This document shows positions 26,677 to 35,326 of a stretch of DNA of 64,000 bases, in pieces. The DNA comes from Clostridia bacterium (GTDB lineage: Bacteria > Bacillota > Clostridia > Oscillospirales > CAG-272). Location of the stretch: the NCBI GenBank assembly GCA_017453255.1, contig JAFTKN010000028.1:18713-82712 (forward strand), read 5' to 3'. The notes beneath the pieces were generated by a model that worked only from the letters and a program-made list of their open reading frames with translations, was not told where the DNA came from and ran no database searches. Each line of letters begins with the position of its first letter. Within the stretch, counting starts at the first letter, position 1. The position numbers and the translations under genes were made by a program.

Positions 26677-28074
26677 TTATTCTCCGAGATTATATCCAGG
26701 GAATTGACCCTCAGATGTTTGGTTTCCATCATATAAATTTCTATAAGTAGAGGTAATTGACTCCCATGTTGAAGATGAAACAATGGGCTCGCTTCCAAGT
26801 CCAAAAATACGCTTATATTCGCTAACGGCATTTTGTGTTGAAACGCCAAAAATGCCGTCAACCGTTAACTTTGGAATGCTTGTATAGGTGTTTGAAATAT
26901 AGTTTAAATATTCCTGTAAGGCGCTTACAGCCTCACCCTGTGAGCCTAATCTTAAAACTGTACCAGGATAGGGAAGCGTGAGGGAGGAAAAATATCCCTG
27001 TGGTAGAGATTCAAGAATACCGACATATTCACGATATAATCTATCCCATGTCGCAATGTTTACCTCACCTGTAACATCAAGACCATACGCTTCTTGAAAG
27101 GCGTTTACCGCATCAAGTGTTCCTTGACCAAAAATTCCATCTAATGCAACAGATGGTATTGTGTTATTATATTCGGCAACAAGAGAGAGGAGATATTGTA
27201 GCTCATATACCTCACTTCCTGTATCACCCTCCTCTAAGAAGGAGTTGAAAATTCCGGATACCTCTTGCCTTGAAAGCCCCTCGGTTGCAAGGTCATTGAG
27301 CCTTTTTACTGCATTAAAGCTTCGTTGTATTGAATACCATGTATCCTTTCCAACAATTCCGTCAGGCTCTAAATTGAAGGCTCTTTGATATGCAATAACC
27401 GCATTTTCAGTGCTTTCACCAAAAATACCATTTACAGGATAAATTTTAGGTATCGCAGGATAATTTTTTGAAATTCTATTCAGCCTGATTTGAATTTGCT
27501 GTACGGAATTTCCAATTGATCCAAAGGCAAGCGCTCTTCCGTCCCACGAAGCAATAGGCTCTCCAACAGGTGCGTTTGTTACAATGTTTATGTTATCGCC
27601 ATAATAATATTGAAGTATTTCATAGGGAGTGTAGCCTTGATCGGCAAGTGCAACCGTGCCCCATTGCTCAAGTCCGTCACATCTTAGCTCCCTACCATCA
27701 CAGTATGCTGCAAAAAATGGCTCAATGCTATTTCCAACAACAAGATAATCATTAAATAGCTCATCGACAATTCTTGATACATTTTCAAAAATATCTCTAT
27801 TATTTACAAAGGATTGGTCAATGCCTATAGAATTGGTAATATCAAAATTATATCCACGCGATCTATAATAATTAGTATAAATTCTATTTAATGCAAAGGA
27901 AACCTGAGCATAAACATTTGCTCGTATTGCATTTTCAGGCCACGTTGGGAAAATTTCACTTGATGCAACATTTTTTATGTAGTCAGCAAAGGTAACAGTT
28001 ACATTTTGTGCATTTGAATCAGGTGGTCCTAAATGTACAGTAACATAATTTGGAATAATAGGTGTATTTGGCAT
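26677..28074 (-). CDS. Peptidoglycan-binding repeat protein with an N-terminal SpoIID-like region
   Basis: A 465-aa protein without an obvious signal peptide. About residues 1-165 form a conserved N-terminal region starting MPNTPIIPNYVTVHLGPP. It includes YIKNVASSEIFPTWPENAIRA and GLEQWGTVALADQGYTPYEI, which resemble the SpoIID/LytB fold (in SpoIID: a conserved Glu in an S-E-hydrophobic stretch and a later GxSQxGA-type motif). About residues 180-460 hold three or four PG_binding_1 repeats, each ending in a pattern such as GIFGESTENAVIAYQRAFNL. I recall this architecture from many sporulating Clostridia, but its biochemical role is unclear to me. It is the middle gene of the operon. Confidence 0.82.
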   Translation of the reverse strand: MPNTPIIPNYVTVHLGPPDSNAQNVTVTFADYIKNVASSEIFPTWPENAIRANVYAQVSFALNRIYTNYYRSRGYNFDITNSIGIDQSFVNNRDIFENVSRIVDELFNDYLVVGNSIEPFFAAYCDGRELRCDGLEQWGTVALADQGYTPYEILQYYYGDNINIVTNAPVGEPIASWDGRALAFGSIGNSVQQIQIRLNRISKNYPAIPKIYPVNGIFGESTENAVIAYQRAFNLEPDGIVGKDTWYSIQRSFNAVKRLNDLATEGLSRQEVSGIFNSFLEEGDTGSEVYELQYLLSLVAEYNNTIPSVALDGIFGQGTLDAVNAFQEAYGLDVTGEVNIATWDRLYREYVGILESLPQGYFSSLTLPYPGTVLRLGSQGEAVSALQEYLNYISNTYTSIPKLTVDGIFGVSTQNAVSEYKRIFGLGSEPIVSSSTWESITSTYRNLYDGNQTSEGQFPGYNLGE

Positions 28075-28088
28075 AAAAAGCTCCTTAA

Positions 28089-28517
28089 TTAAACATATTT
28101 TCCAGTTGCCTCTGAATTAAATCTACCCTCATTTGGTACAAAGTCATCACTGCGGGCAAATTCAGAAAGAGGAATAAGATACACATTTTGAAGAGAGGAA
28201 ATACCTTGAAAAATTGGGACGTTTAAAAATGTTGCATCATAATAACCATCTGCAGTTACATAAATATCATAGCTTAGATAGGGAATGGGATTGTCAGGAG
28301 TTATAGATAAATCCTTGCTTTTGGTCTGTAATGCAACCTTTTCGGTTCTGCCCGAAATATCTGTATTTAGTAAGTATATAACATCGCTTTCTTCTGTAGA
28401 ATTATCAGATAATCCTCTTTCATATATTGCAACCCTTGCATTACTAACAGGCAAAGCCCCGTTTGCAGTTGAAACAATAGTAGTTAAATATCCGATGTAA
28501 TTATTGTCGCTATTCAT
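28089..28517 (-). CDS. Conserved protein with a beta-sandwich-like domain, operon partner of the PG-binding proteins
   Basis: A 142-aa protein of unknown function. The pattern GYLTTIVSTANGALPVSNARVAIYE (residues 8-32), then PYLSYDIYVTADGYYD, resembles the carboxypeptidase-regulatory-like or transthyretin-like beta-sandwich. It has no signal peptide or membrane span. GGAGGTGATT precedes the ATG. It is the first gene of the three-gene operon, 14 bp before the SpoIID-like gene. I would expect it to be a structural or scaffolding part of the same spore or wall assembly (inference). Confidence 0.75.
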   Translation of the reverse strand: MNSDNNYIGYLTTIVSTANGALPVSNARVAIYERGLSDNSTEESDVIYLLNTDISGRTEKVALQTKSKDLSITPDNPIPYLSYDIYVTADGYYDATFLNVPIFQGISSLQNVYLIPLSEFARSDDFVPNEGRFNSEATGKYV

Positions 28518-28568
28518 TAAATCACCTCCGTATTATTACATTTTATGAAGCATAAGGCAATTATGTTA

Positions 28569-28597
28569 TTGACAAAAATAAAAAATTGATATATAAT
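28569..28597 (+). promoter_or_regulatory. Full-consensus sigma-A promoter of queT
   Basis: TTGACA and TATAAT are separated by 17 bp. The expected start point is near 28604, at the base of the leader hairpins. Confidence 0.9.
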
Positions 28598-28603
28598 CAT
28601 TTA

Positions 28604-28694
28604 GAGCAAAATTACTTGCTCAAAGTGAGTTCGAAACCATCCTCACTGTGTTGAATATTCAAATATTTAGCATAAACAAAACTAAGGAGAAAAA
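28604..28694 (+). promoter_or_regulatory. Candidate preQ1 riboswitch / structured leader of queT
   Basis: The 90-nt leader starts with the hairpin GAGCAA...TTGCTC (28604-28621). A second hairpin, GTGAG with a 12-nt loop TTCGAAACCATC and CTCAC (28625-28646), follows, then a TTGAATATTCAA dyad and finally AAAACTAAGGAG, which holds the ribosome binding site. A short hairpin whose loop can pair with a downstream ACTAAGGAG-type tail is how preQ1 riboswitches hide the ribosome binding site, and queT is the classic target (established knowledge). I cannot assign a class from the bases seen. Confidence 0.55.
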
Positions 28695-29183
28695 ATGAAA
28701 ACAAACAAAACAAGACGTATTACAGAGGCAGCTCTTATTTGTGCGCTTTATGTGGCTCTTACTTGGCTTTCTAACGTGGTTGGACTTGCCTCTGGCTCAG
28801 TACAGCTTAGGCTTAGTGAGGCACTTTGTGTTTTGCCGTATTTTACCCCATCGGCAATATATGGCGTAACTATTGGATGCTTAATATCTAATTTAACAAT
28901 GGGTGCACTACCCCTTGATATTGTCGTTGGCTCTCTTGCAACACTTATAGGAGTAGTTTTTACTTATTTTATAAGAAACAAGTGGCTTTGTCCTATACCA
29001 ACGGTTTTATCAAACACTATTTTAGTGCCTTTAGTAATTACCTTAACAGTAAGTGTAGAATGGTCATGGAGCTTATATTTAGTTTCATTGGCTGGGGTTT
29101 TTGTAGGCGAAATTTTATCGGTCTATGTGTTGGGCATTTTGCTTATTAAAGCACTTGAAAAAAGGAAAATATTTAAACGCTGA
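28695..29183 (+). CDS. queT: Queuosine precursor transporter QueT
   Basis: A 162-aa membrane protein of the QueT family, thought to be the substrate-binding (S) component of an ECF-type importer for preQ0/preQ1. The sequence RITEAALICALYVALTWLSN and the segment VQLRLSEALCVLPYFTPSAIYGV are typical; about five membrane spans are visible. It needs the shared ECF energising module, which is not in this window. It is monocistronic, with a consensus promoter, a structured leader and a terminator, which fits control by its ligand. The organism would then salvage queuosine precursors; no que synthesis genes are seen here. Confidence 0.92.
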   Translation: MKTNKTRRITEAALICALYVALTWLSNVVGLASGSVQLRLSEALCVLPYFTPSAIYGVTIGCLISNLTMGALPLDIVVGSLATLIGVVFTYFIRNKWLCPIPTVLSNTILVPLVITLTVSVEWSWSLYLVSLAGVFVGEILSVYVLGILLIKALEKRKIFKR

Positions 29184-29200
29184 TTTTTTCAGCGTTTTTA
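29175..29200 (+). terminator. Terminator of queT
   Basis: The stem AAACGCTGA with TCAGCGTTT and a T-rich loop, overlapping the queT stop codon and followed by T-rich sequence. Confidence 0.85.
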
Positions 29201-29210
29201 TATTATTTGA

Positions 29211-29240
29211 TTGACAATCATATTATTTATATGATAAAAT
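29211..29240 (+). promoter_or_regulatory. Sigma-A promoter of the secreted metallo-hydrolase gene
   Basis: TTGACA at 29211-29216 and TAAAAT at 29235-29240 (18-bp spacer). The -10 overlaps an upstream ATG, which argues for the later start at 29272. Confidence 0.65.
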
Positions 29241-29271
29241 GAATATAAATTTAAAGGGAGGCTTTTCCATA

Positions 29272-30183
29272 ATGAAAAATAGAAAAAGGGGTTTAGTTAG
29301 GCTGGTGCTTTTATTAGCATCTGTTTTGTTTATTATAGGCGCATTTTGTGGTTGTGAGCTTTTGGAGGAGCTTTTTGAAGGTCCTACACCAAGCTATGAA
29401 ATTCCTGAGGGAAGCTGTGAGGTTCACTTTGTTGATATAGGACAGGGTGATTCAACATTAATAATGGCTGATAATAAAAATATCCTTATCGATACTGGCG
29501 AAAAGGATAGTGATAACGTTTTGATTAATTACCTTAATAATAAGGGAATTAGTGAGCTTGAATATTTTGTAATAACTCACTTTGACTCTGACCATTTTGG
29601 TGAGGCTGTTGAGGTGTTAAATGCATTTTCTGTAAAAAATGTAATGATACCAGATCAGGTTAAAACCACAAAAATGTATGAAACCTTTATCTCAACTCTC
29701 GAGGAAAAAACAGAAATCAATGTAATTTTTGCTAATGATATTGTAGGTCAAAAGGTAAATGTAGGTCAACTTGAGTTGAGCATTTTAGCTCCACTTAGAA
29801 ACGATTATAAGGATTCAAATGACTATAGTATATCAATGGTAGCGAGATGGGGTAACAACAAATTCCTCTTAACAGGTGATGCAGAGAAGAATGCTGAGGA
29901 GGATATAGTTGCTCAGTATAGCTCTAAGGATTTAGATTGTGACGTATTTAAGGCAGGACATCATGGCTCAAGAACCTCATCAAGTGCAGAGCTACTTGAG
30001 CTTGCGACACCAACAAAAATAGTAATTTGTTGTGGAACAGATAATAAATATGAGCATCCACACGAAGAGGCTATGGAAAGATTTGAGAGTATTCCAAATG
30101 TTGAGATTTATAGAACCGACAAAATGGGTACGATAATTATGATAGCAGATGGTGAAAATATAACTGTGAAAACAGAAAAATAA
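29272..30183 (+). CDS. Secreted metallo-beta-lactamase-fold protein (ComEC C-terminal type)
   Basis: A 303-aa protein with an N-terminal hydrophobic export segment (about residues 7-28) ending in FCGCELL, which may be a weak lipobox. The rest is a metallo-beta-lactamase fold resembling the extracellular domain of ComEC: VHFVDIGQGDSTLI, LIDTG, the metal motif HFDSDHFGE, LTGDAEKNAEED and FKAGHHGSRTSSS. Stand-alone versions are thought to be nucleases or phosphodiesterases outside the cell. It lacks the ComEC membrane channel, so it is not a DNA uptake pore itself. AGGGAGG lies 10 nt before the chosen ATG. Confidence 0.87.
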   Translation: MKNRKRGLVRLVLLLASVLFIIGAFCGCELLEELFEGPTPSYEIPEGSCEVHFVDIGQGDSTLIMADNKNILIDTGEKDSDNVLINYLNNKGISELEYFVITHFDSDHFGEAVEVLNAFSVKNVMIPDQVKTTKMYETFISTLEEKTEINVIFANDIVGQKVNVGQLELSILAPLRNDYKDSNDYSISMVARWGNNKFLLTGDAEKNAEEDIVAQYSSKDLDCDVFKAGHHGSRTSSSAELLELATPTKIVICCGTDNKYEHPHEEAMERFESIPNVEIYRTDKMGTIIMIADGENITVKTEK

Positions 30184-30185
30184 TA

Positions 30186-30219
30186 AAAAATCGGAATTTC
30201 AAACGAAATTCCGATTTTT
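30186..30219. terminator. Bidirectional terminator
   Basis: A 15-bp perfect stem (30186-30200 with 30205-30219, 4-nt loop) between the hydrolase gene and the converging nptA-like gene. Confidence 0.9.
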
Positions 30220-30224
30220 ATTTT

Positions 30225-30247
30225 TAGCCTTACGAAATCGAACCAAG
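30225..30247 (-). repeat. Partial copy of the dispersed repeat terminus
   Basis: Only the end motif is present: TAGCCTTACGAAATCGAACC, 7 bp after the nptA-like stop codon as read on the minus strand. It faces the opposite way to copies A-C relative to the gene before it. Confidence 0.65.
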
Positions 30248-30253
30248 CGAGCT

Positions 30254-32113
30254 TTAAGCATTAAGTGAATATTTTTCACTATATTCTTTATATAGCTTGT
30301 TAAATTCTGGGTTATCCTCTTTAATTGATTTAAGAAGCTCGTGTAAATCCAAACGATTTTGAGCGGTGTCAATTATACATACTGCAATGTTAGAGCAGTG
30401 GTCTGCCGTTCTTTCAATGTTTGTAAGAATGTCAGACCAAATAAAGCCGGCTTCAATTGTGCAGTTGCCCTGCTGAAGTCTGTTGATGTGCTTAGATCTT
30501 AATTGCTCCTTTAGTCCATCAACCACTTGCTCAAGAGGCTCAATTTTATAAGCAGATTCAATATCGTTATTGATAAATGAATTTAATGTCATTGATAAAA
30601 GCTCATGAACACATGAGGTAAGCACAGAAAGCTCTTTTTTTGCCTCGTCCGAAAATTCAACGCCCTTTTCAAGAAGCTCTTCTTTAGATTCAAGAAGATT
30701 TACAGCATGGTCAGAAATTCGTTCGAAATCTCCTATAAGTCGTAGATATTTAGCTGCATCATCACTTGCACGCTCACCGATATCACGACTACTTAGCTTA
30801 ACAAGATATGTGCCGATTTCATCTTCATAATGGTCGGTTTTATCTTCAATTTTTCTTATATGCTTTGCCCTTTCATTTGAGTATTCAAAAAGTGAATCCA
30901 AGCTATCATACAAAGCACCTACGGCATCGTTTGCCATTGTTGTGGTAGCAGTGTGACATACTGAAATTGCTATTGCAGGGGTTTGAAGGAGTCTTTCGTC
31001 AAGCACAGGCTCAACAACCTTCTTTTCACTTGGCTTGTCCTTGATAGCCCACATAGCAAGCTTCTCAAGAAGTCCTGCACAAGGCAAAAGAATAGCAGTA
31101 CAAATTATATTAAAGCCCGTGTGGAAAATAGGAATCCAATAAGCCTGATAAGCCTCGCCTGTTACCTGTGGTGCTAACCAGAAGCTTGCTTCCTTCGTGC
31201 ACGCCCAGACAATCCAAAAGACGGTCAGCAATATTGTTGTTCCAATAATGTTGAACATTAAATGTATAAATGAAGTTCTTTTTGCATTTTTATTAGCACC
31301 AACCGAGGAGAGAAGGGCTGTTACGCATGTTCCAATATTTTGACCCATAATTATTGGAATTGCTACTGCATTGCCAACAAGACCAGTACGGGCAAAAGCC
31401 TGTAAAATACCAACAGATGCAGATGAGGATTGGATGATAGCAGTAACAATTGCACCGATAACAACACCGATGATAGGGAACCAAGCATTACCTGCAAATT
31501 GAACAAATAAGCTTGTAAAGCCTTCGTTATTCTTTAATTCACTAACTGAGTTGGACATAGCCTCCATACCAAACATAAGAGTGGTAAAGCCTAACATAAT
31601 AGAGCCTATTTCTTTTTTCAAGGACGACTTAGCAAACATATGTAAGCCTATTCCTATAATACCAAGAATAGGTGTCCAAACCATAGGCTTTAAAAAGTTG
31701 AGCCAAGCTAAAGCTCCCGATGCACTAATATCATTAAGAGATAAAAGCATGGCGGTGACAGTTGTACCAATGTTAGCACCCATAATAACGTTGATAGCTT
31801 GTCTTAATGTCATAATGTTTGAGTTTACAAAGCCAACTGTCATAACTGTTGTTGCACTTGAGCTTTGAATAACTGCGGTTACACCCATTCCTGTTGCCAA
31901 GCCTGCTATACGATTGGTTGTAAATTTACCAATAATCGTTTTGAGCTTGTTACCAGCAGCACGTTCAAGAGCGTTACCCATAAGGTTCATTCCAAACATG
32001 AATACAGCCAATCCACCAAAGAGTAGCATCAAATCAAAAAAGTCAAACTGACCTAATGTACCGTCCTTGATCGAATCAGTACTGCTTATAAAAAATTCAG
32101 CAAAACTATTCAT
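30254..32113 (-). CDS. Na+/phosphate cotransporter with PhoU-like domain (copy 1)
   Basis: A 619-aa NptA/YjbB-type transporter. Two inverted membrane repeats carry the signature QSSSA (VIQSSSATTVMTVG about residues 81-94 and IIQSSSASVGILQ about residues 223-235). The C-terminal 200 residues are a PhoU-like helical bundle (DDAAKYLRLIGDFERISDHA and IERTADHCSNIAV). It should take up, or under some conditions export, phosphate with sodium. AAGAAGG precedes the ATG. A second, diverged copy lies directly upstream at 32.4 kb, but a terminator stands between them, so they are separate units. Confidence 0.92.
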   Translation of the reverse strand: MNSFAEFFISSTDSIKDGTLGQFDFFDLMLLFGGLAVFMFGMNLMGNALERAAGNKLKTIIGKFTTNRIAGLATGMGVTAVIQSSSATTVMTVGFVNSNIMTLRQAINVIMGANIGTTVTAMLLSLNDISASGALAWLNFLKPMVWTPILGIIGIGLHMFAKSSLKKEIGSIMLGFTTLMFGMEAMSNSVSELKNNEGFTSLFVQFAGNAWFPIIGVVIGAIVTAIIQSSSASVGILQAFARTGLVGNAVAIPIIMGQNIGTCVTALLSSVGANKNAKRTSFIHLMFNIIGTTILLTVFWIVWACTKEASFWLAPQVTGEAYQAYWIPIFHTGFNIICTAILLPCAGLLEKLAMWAIKDKPSEKKVVEPVLDERLLQTPAIAISVCHTATTTMANDAVGALYDSLDSLFEYSNERAKHIRKIEDKTDHYEDEIGTYLVKLSSRDIGERASDDAAKYLRLIGDFERISDHAVNLLESKEELLEKGVEFSDEAKKELSVLTSCVHELLSMTLNSFINNDIESAYKIEPLEQVVDGLKEQLRSKHINRLQQGNCTIEAGFIWSDILTNIERTADHCSNIAVCIIDTAQNRLDLHELLKSIKEDNPEFNKLYKEYSEKYSLNA

Positions 32114-32240
32114 AAAATACCTTCTTAAAAATTTTGTCGCATTATAGCCGATTTAATTTTATCATGCGATAGGTAAAAAATAAACTCAGGCTATGTAAAA
32201 TTTATGTAAAGTGTAATATTTTTACAGAAAATGACAAAAA

Positions 32241-32262
32241 AAGGCTATCATAAGATAGCCTT
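32241..32262 (-). terminator. Terminator after the second Na/Pi transporter gene
   Basis: A 9-bp stem (AAGGCTATC with GATAGCCTT) and, on the minus strand, a run of seven T. It follows repeat copy C, so the transcript would carry the repeat in its 3' UTR. Confidence 0.85.
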
Positions 32263-32284
32263 AATTTATTTAGCAAAAAATTAT

Positions 32285-32355
32285 CAAGCTTTTTAACACA
32301 GTAAGTCAAGCTATTTTCCATTTCAAACCAATTGGGTTGGATTTTTGTAAGGTTA
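32285..32355 (-). repeat. Dispersed intergenic repeat, copy C
   Basis: The minus-strand copy of the 72-bp repeat. Its first three bases on that strand (32355-32353) are the stop codon of the Na/Pi transporter gene, so the repeat starts exactly at the end of the reading frame. It ends with AAAAAGCTTGATAATTTTTT, close to copy B. Confidence 0.8.
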
Positions 32356-34170
32356 ACCCTTTGAAACACCAATGGAATATTTGCTTTCAAAAGCCTTGAA
32401 CTCCCTTTCAAATTGCTCATCATGGTTTGATTTTACCATGTTGAGATACTCGTGAGTGCCAAAGCTACTATGAGAGGTTTCGATAATAGCAACTGCGATA
32501 TTAGAGCAGTGATCAGATATTCTTGCAAAGTTATTAAGTAAGTCGGAAAGAACAAAGCCAAGCTCAATAGTACAGGTTCCTGCTCTCAATCTTACAATAT
32601 GGTTAGACTTTGTATTTGCAATAAGCTTGTCAATTACCTGCTCAAGTGGCTCGACACGCTTAGCCATCTCAATGTCATTTTCAAGATAAGAACTCTCTGT
32701 GATATTTAGTATTTCCTTTGTAGCCTTAGCGATAATTTCAATTTCACCAGTGGCCTCGGTGGAGAATATAATACCCTTGTCCTTTAATTCTTGAGCAACC
32801 TTTAATACACTTACTGCGTGGTCGCTAAGTCTTTCTAAATCTCCGATAGTATGAAGCATTTTGGAAATTTTTCTGCTGTCTGCATCGGAAAGTGCACGAG
32901 ATGAAATTTGAACAAGATAGGTACCTAAGCTATCCTCATATTTATCAATAAGAGCTTCCTTGTCAAGAATAACCTTTGATGCCTTGTCATTGTATGAATA
33001 AATATTATCAATAGAAAAATCTACTGTTTCCTTAGAAATCTTACACATTTCAAGTGTAAGGTTAGAGCACTCGGATAGAGCAACAGATGGTGATTGCTGA
33101 ATAAGAATTGGATCAATGAATGCAACCTCTAATTCTTTTTCATCACCCTTGTCTTTAACGATAACATATGCCAACCTTTCAAGTAGCTTTGAGAATGGTA
33201 ATAAAATAGCAGTAGTAACTACGTTAAAGGTTGTATGGAATATTGCAATGTGCCATACGTTAACGGTCCAGCCAAAAATTGTCCCATTGTCAAATAGACC
33301 CATGATTGCAAATGGTATGAAGCAAAGTGTAACAGCAATTAGCTTGATTGTTAAGTGAGCTACAGCAACTCTCTTTGCGTTTCTGTTTGCACCAAGGCTT
33401 GAAATAACAGCAGTTACACATGTACCAATATTAAAGCCTAATATAAGAGGAATAGCAACCTTGAATGGGAAGCTGAATCCACCTATAACAAGTGCTTGTA
33501 AAACACCGACAGATGCAGACGATGACTGAATAATCGTAGTGAATAATGTAGCGATAATAAGACCGAGCCAAATGCCAACAAATGGAGTTTGTAAAAAATT
33601 AATTATAGCTTGGAAGGCTTCCTTTTGCTCTTCAAGGAAGGAAACGGCTCCCGACATAAGCTCCATGCCCTGCATAAGAACTGCGAAGCCTAAACAAATT
33701 GTACCTATATCCTTGTTCTTTCTGTTTTTTGTAGAGAAGAACATAATAAGAATGATACCAAAAACAGCAATAAGTGGTGTGAAGAAAGAAGGCTTGAAAA
33801 GATTTAAAAATTTAAGATTATCATCAGAACTACCACCTAATGATGGGAGAGCAGTGATCCAAGGTGTAATCGTAGTGCCTATATTTGTACCCATAAGCAT
33901 ACCGATTGTTTGTGGTAAGCTCATAATTCCTGATCCAACAAGACCAACTATCATAACAGTTGTAGCGCTTGAGCTCTGAATTACAGCAGTAACGCCTGCA
34001 CCAAGTGCCATCCCTTTAACCTTGTTAGAAGATGCTTTTTTCAGAATGGTTTCCAGCTTACCTCCTGCCATTCTTTCAAGACCGTTGGTCATAATGTTCA
34101 TACCATAAAGAAAGAACGCAAGACCACCGAGCAAAGTGGATACGGTTATTAACGCGTCAACCCAATGCAT
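32353..34170 (-). CDS. Na+/phosphate cotransporter with PhoU-like domain (copy 2)
   Basis: A 605-aa paralogue of the neighbouring transporter, with the same order: membrane repeat one (GVTAVIQSSSATTVMIVG), membrane repeat two (TIIQSSSASVGVLQ) and a PhoU-like helical end (MLHTIGDLERLSDHA, FARISDHCSNIAVAI). The ATG at 34170 has GGAGG 6 nt upstream; the open frame reaches 12 codons further without a site. The two copies are clearly diverged, so the duplication is old. Having both suggests different affinity or regulation (inference). The stop codon lies inside a dispersed repeat. Confidence 0.92.
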   Translation of the reverse strand: MHWVDALITVSTLLGGLAFFLYGMNIMTNGLERMAGGKLETILKKASSNKVKGMALGAGVTAVIQSSSATTVMIVGLVGSGIMSLPQTIGMLMGTNIGTTITPWITALPSLGGSSDDNLKFLNLFKPSFFTPLIAVFGIILIMFFSTKNRKNKDIGTICLGFAVLMQGMELMSGAVSFLEEQKEAFQAIINFLQTPFVGIWLGLIIATLFTTIIQSSSASVGVLQALVIGGFSFPFKVAIPLILGFNIGTCVTAVISSLGANRNAKRVAVAHLTIKLIAVTLCFIPFAIMGLFDNGTIFGWTVNVWHIAIFHTTFNVVTTAILLPFSKLLERLAYVIVKDKGDEKELEVAFIDPILIQQSPSVALSECSNLTLEMCKISKETVDFSIDNIYSYNDKASKVILDKEALIDKYEDSLGTYLVQISSRALSDADSRKISKMLHTIGDLERLSDHAVSVLKVAQELKDKGIIFSTEATGEIEIIAKATKEILNITESSYLENDIEMAKRVEPLEQVIDKLIANTKSNHIVRLRAGTCTIELGFVLSDLLNNFARISDHCSNIAVAIIETSHSSFGTHEYLNMVKSNHDEQFEREFKAFESKYSIGVSKG

Positions 34171-34200
34171 ATAATCCTCCAATAAATAAAATAAATAAAT

Positions 34201-34224
34201 AGCCAAGCGCCGTAGCGTTTGGCT
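34201..34224 (-). terminator. Stem-loop upstream of the second Na/Pi transporter gene
   Basis: A 10-bp stem (AGCCAAGCGC with GCGTTTGGCT, one G-T pair) with only a loose T-rich tail on the minus strand. It may end the esterase transcript. The 140 bp between it and the esterase stop is AT-rich with nothing else visible. Confidence 0.5.
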
Positions 34225-34363
34225 ATAATGATTTTACCATAAATTTAACTAAAAGTAAATAAAATTTTACAAAAAATAACTAATGTAAACATTTTTTTAC
34301 ATTAATATCAAAAGTTAACACACAAAACAAGGAAATTTAGAAAATTACACGAGTAATAAAATA

Positions 34364-35137
34364 TTATCTATCAAATCCTAAATTTTTCAAAAATGTGCAA
34401 GCACATTCGGACCAGATACCTATATCGTTTCTGTCGTATGCAAGACCTAATCCATGACAACCGTTTGGAAATATATGCATTTCATAGTAAACCTTATTTC
34501 TGCTAAGCGCTAACGCAAGCTCAAGAGAATTTCTAACTGGAACAACCTCATCGTTAGCAGTGTGCCAAATAAAACAGGGGGGAGTGTCGCTATTTATATT
34601 TAATTCGTTTGAAAATAGTTTAACCAATTCCTCGTTTTCCCATTCATCACTAAGTAATGCCTGTCTTGAACCGATGTGAGCAAATTCTTTGTTAAAGCTA
34701 ACAACAGGGTAGCAAGGTAAAAAAGCGTCAGGACGTGGCGATAATTCGTCGATTTCGTCGGTTTTTTCGTAAGCGTTATAGCTATAAAGAGTAGCGCTTG
34801 TGCATGTCAAATGACCTCCGGCTGAAAAACCGCATACTCCAACCCTTTCATAGCCTAAGCTTCTGACTGTTCTTATTGCTCTTTGAATGTCAGATAATGG
34901 TGCAAACTTATTACATGGATGAACGTTATAATCCAATACAAAAGCATTAATACCATGCTTGTTAAACATTTCGGCGATAGGATTTTTTTCGTGATCGGCT
35001 TTACACCAATACCCTCCACCAGGACAAACGATAACGGCACTTTTACTTTCATTTGCTTTAAATTCTGTAATAGATGGATAAAAATTGTCTGAATCCTTTA
35101 GGTAGGGAGGATTTTCCCATAACATTATTTTTTTCAT
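34364..35137 (-). CDS. Alpha/beta hydrolase, acetyl-esterase-like
   Basis: A 257-aa serine hydrolase. It has the oxyanion-loop motif CPGGGYWCKADHE (about residues 38-50), the nucleophile elbow GFSAGGH (about residues 103-109), a later Asp in WHTANDEVVPV and the His in PNGCHGLGLA, giving a complete triad. This pattern matches the BD-FAE/acetyl-xylan-esterase-like group that removes acetyl or other acyl groups from sugars. There is no signal peptide, so it should act inside the cell, perhaps on imported oligosaccharides. A wider carboxylesterase role cannot be excluded. Confidence 0.85.
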   Translation of the reverse strand: MKKIMLWENPPYLKDSDNFYPSITEFKANESKSAVIVCPGGGYWCKADHEKNPIAEMFNKHGINAFVLDYNVHPCNKFAPLSDIQRAIRTVRSLGYERVGVCGFSAGGHLTCTSATLYSYNAYEKTDEIDELSPRPDAFLPCYPVVSFNKEFAHIGSRQALLSDEWENEELVKLFSNELNINSDTPPCFIWHTANDEVVPVRNSLELALALSRNKVYYEMHIFPNGCHGLGLAYDRNDIGIWSECACTFLKNLGFDR

Positions 35138-35276
35138 AGCTTGTTCCCTTTAAAGTCCTTAGACTGAATTTATAATTTGAGTATATCATTTTTGTCTATT
35201 CTTGTCAATGTACATAATAACTTTTAATGTATGAATTATTAATGAATGAAAAATCGAAAAAATTTGAAAAAGAGTA

Positions 35277-35305
35277 TTGACAAAAGTAAAGTAGTGTGAT
35301 ATTAT
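35277..35305 (+). promoter_or_regulatory. Sigma-A promoter of tRNA-Lys
   Basis: TTGACA and TATTAT are separated by 17 bp, 21 bp before the tRNA 5' end. Confidence 0.85.
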
Positions 35306-35326
35306 GTATAGGCACAAAATCGAATT

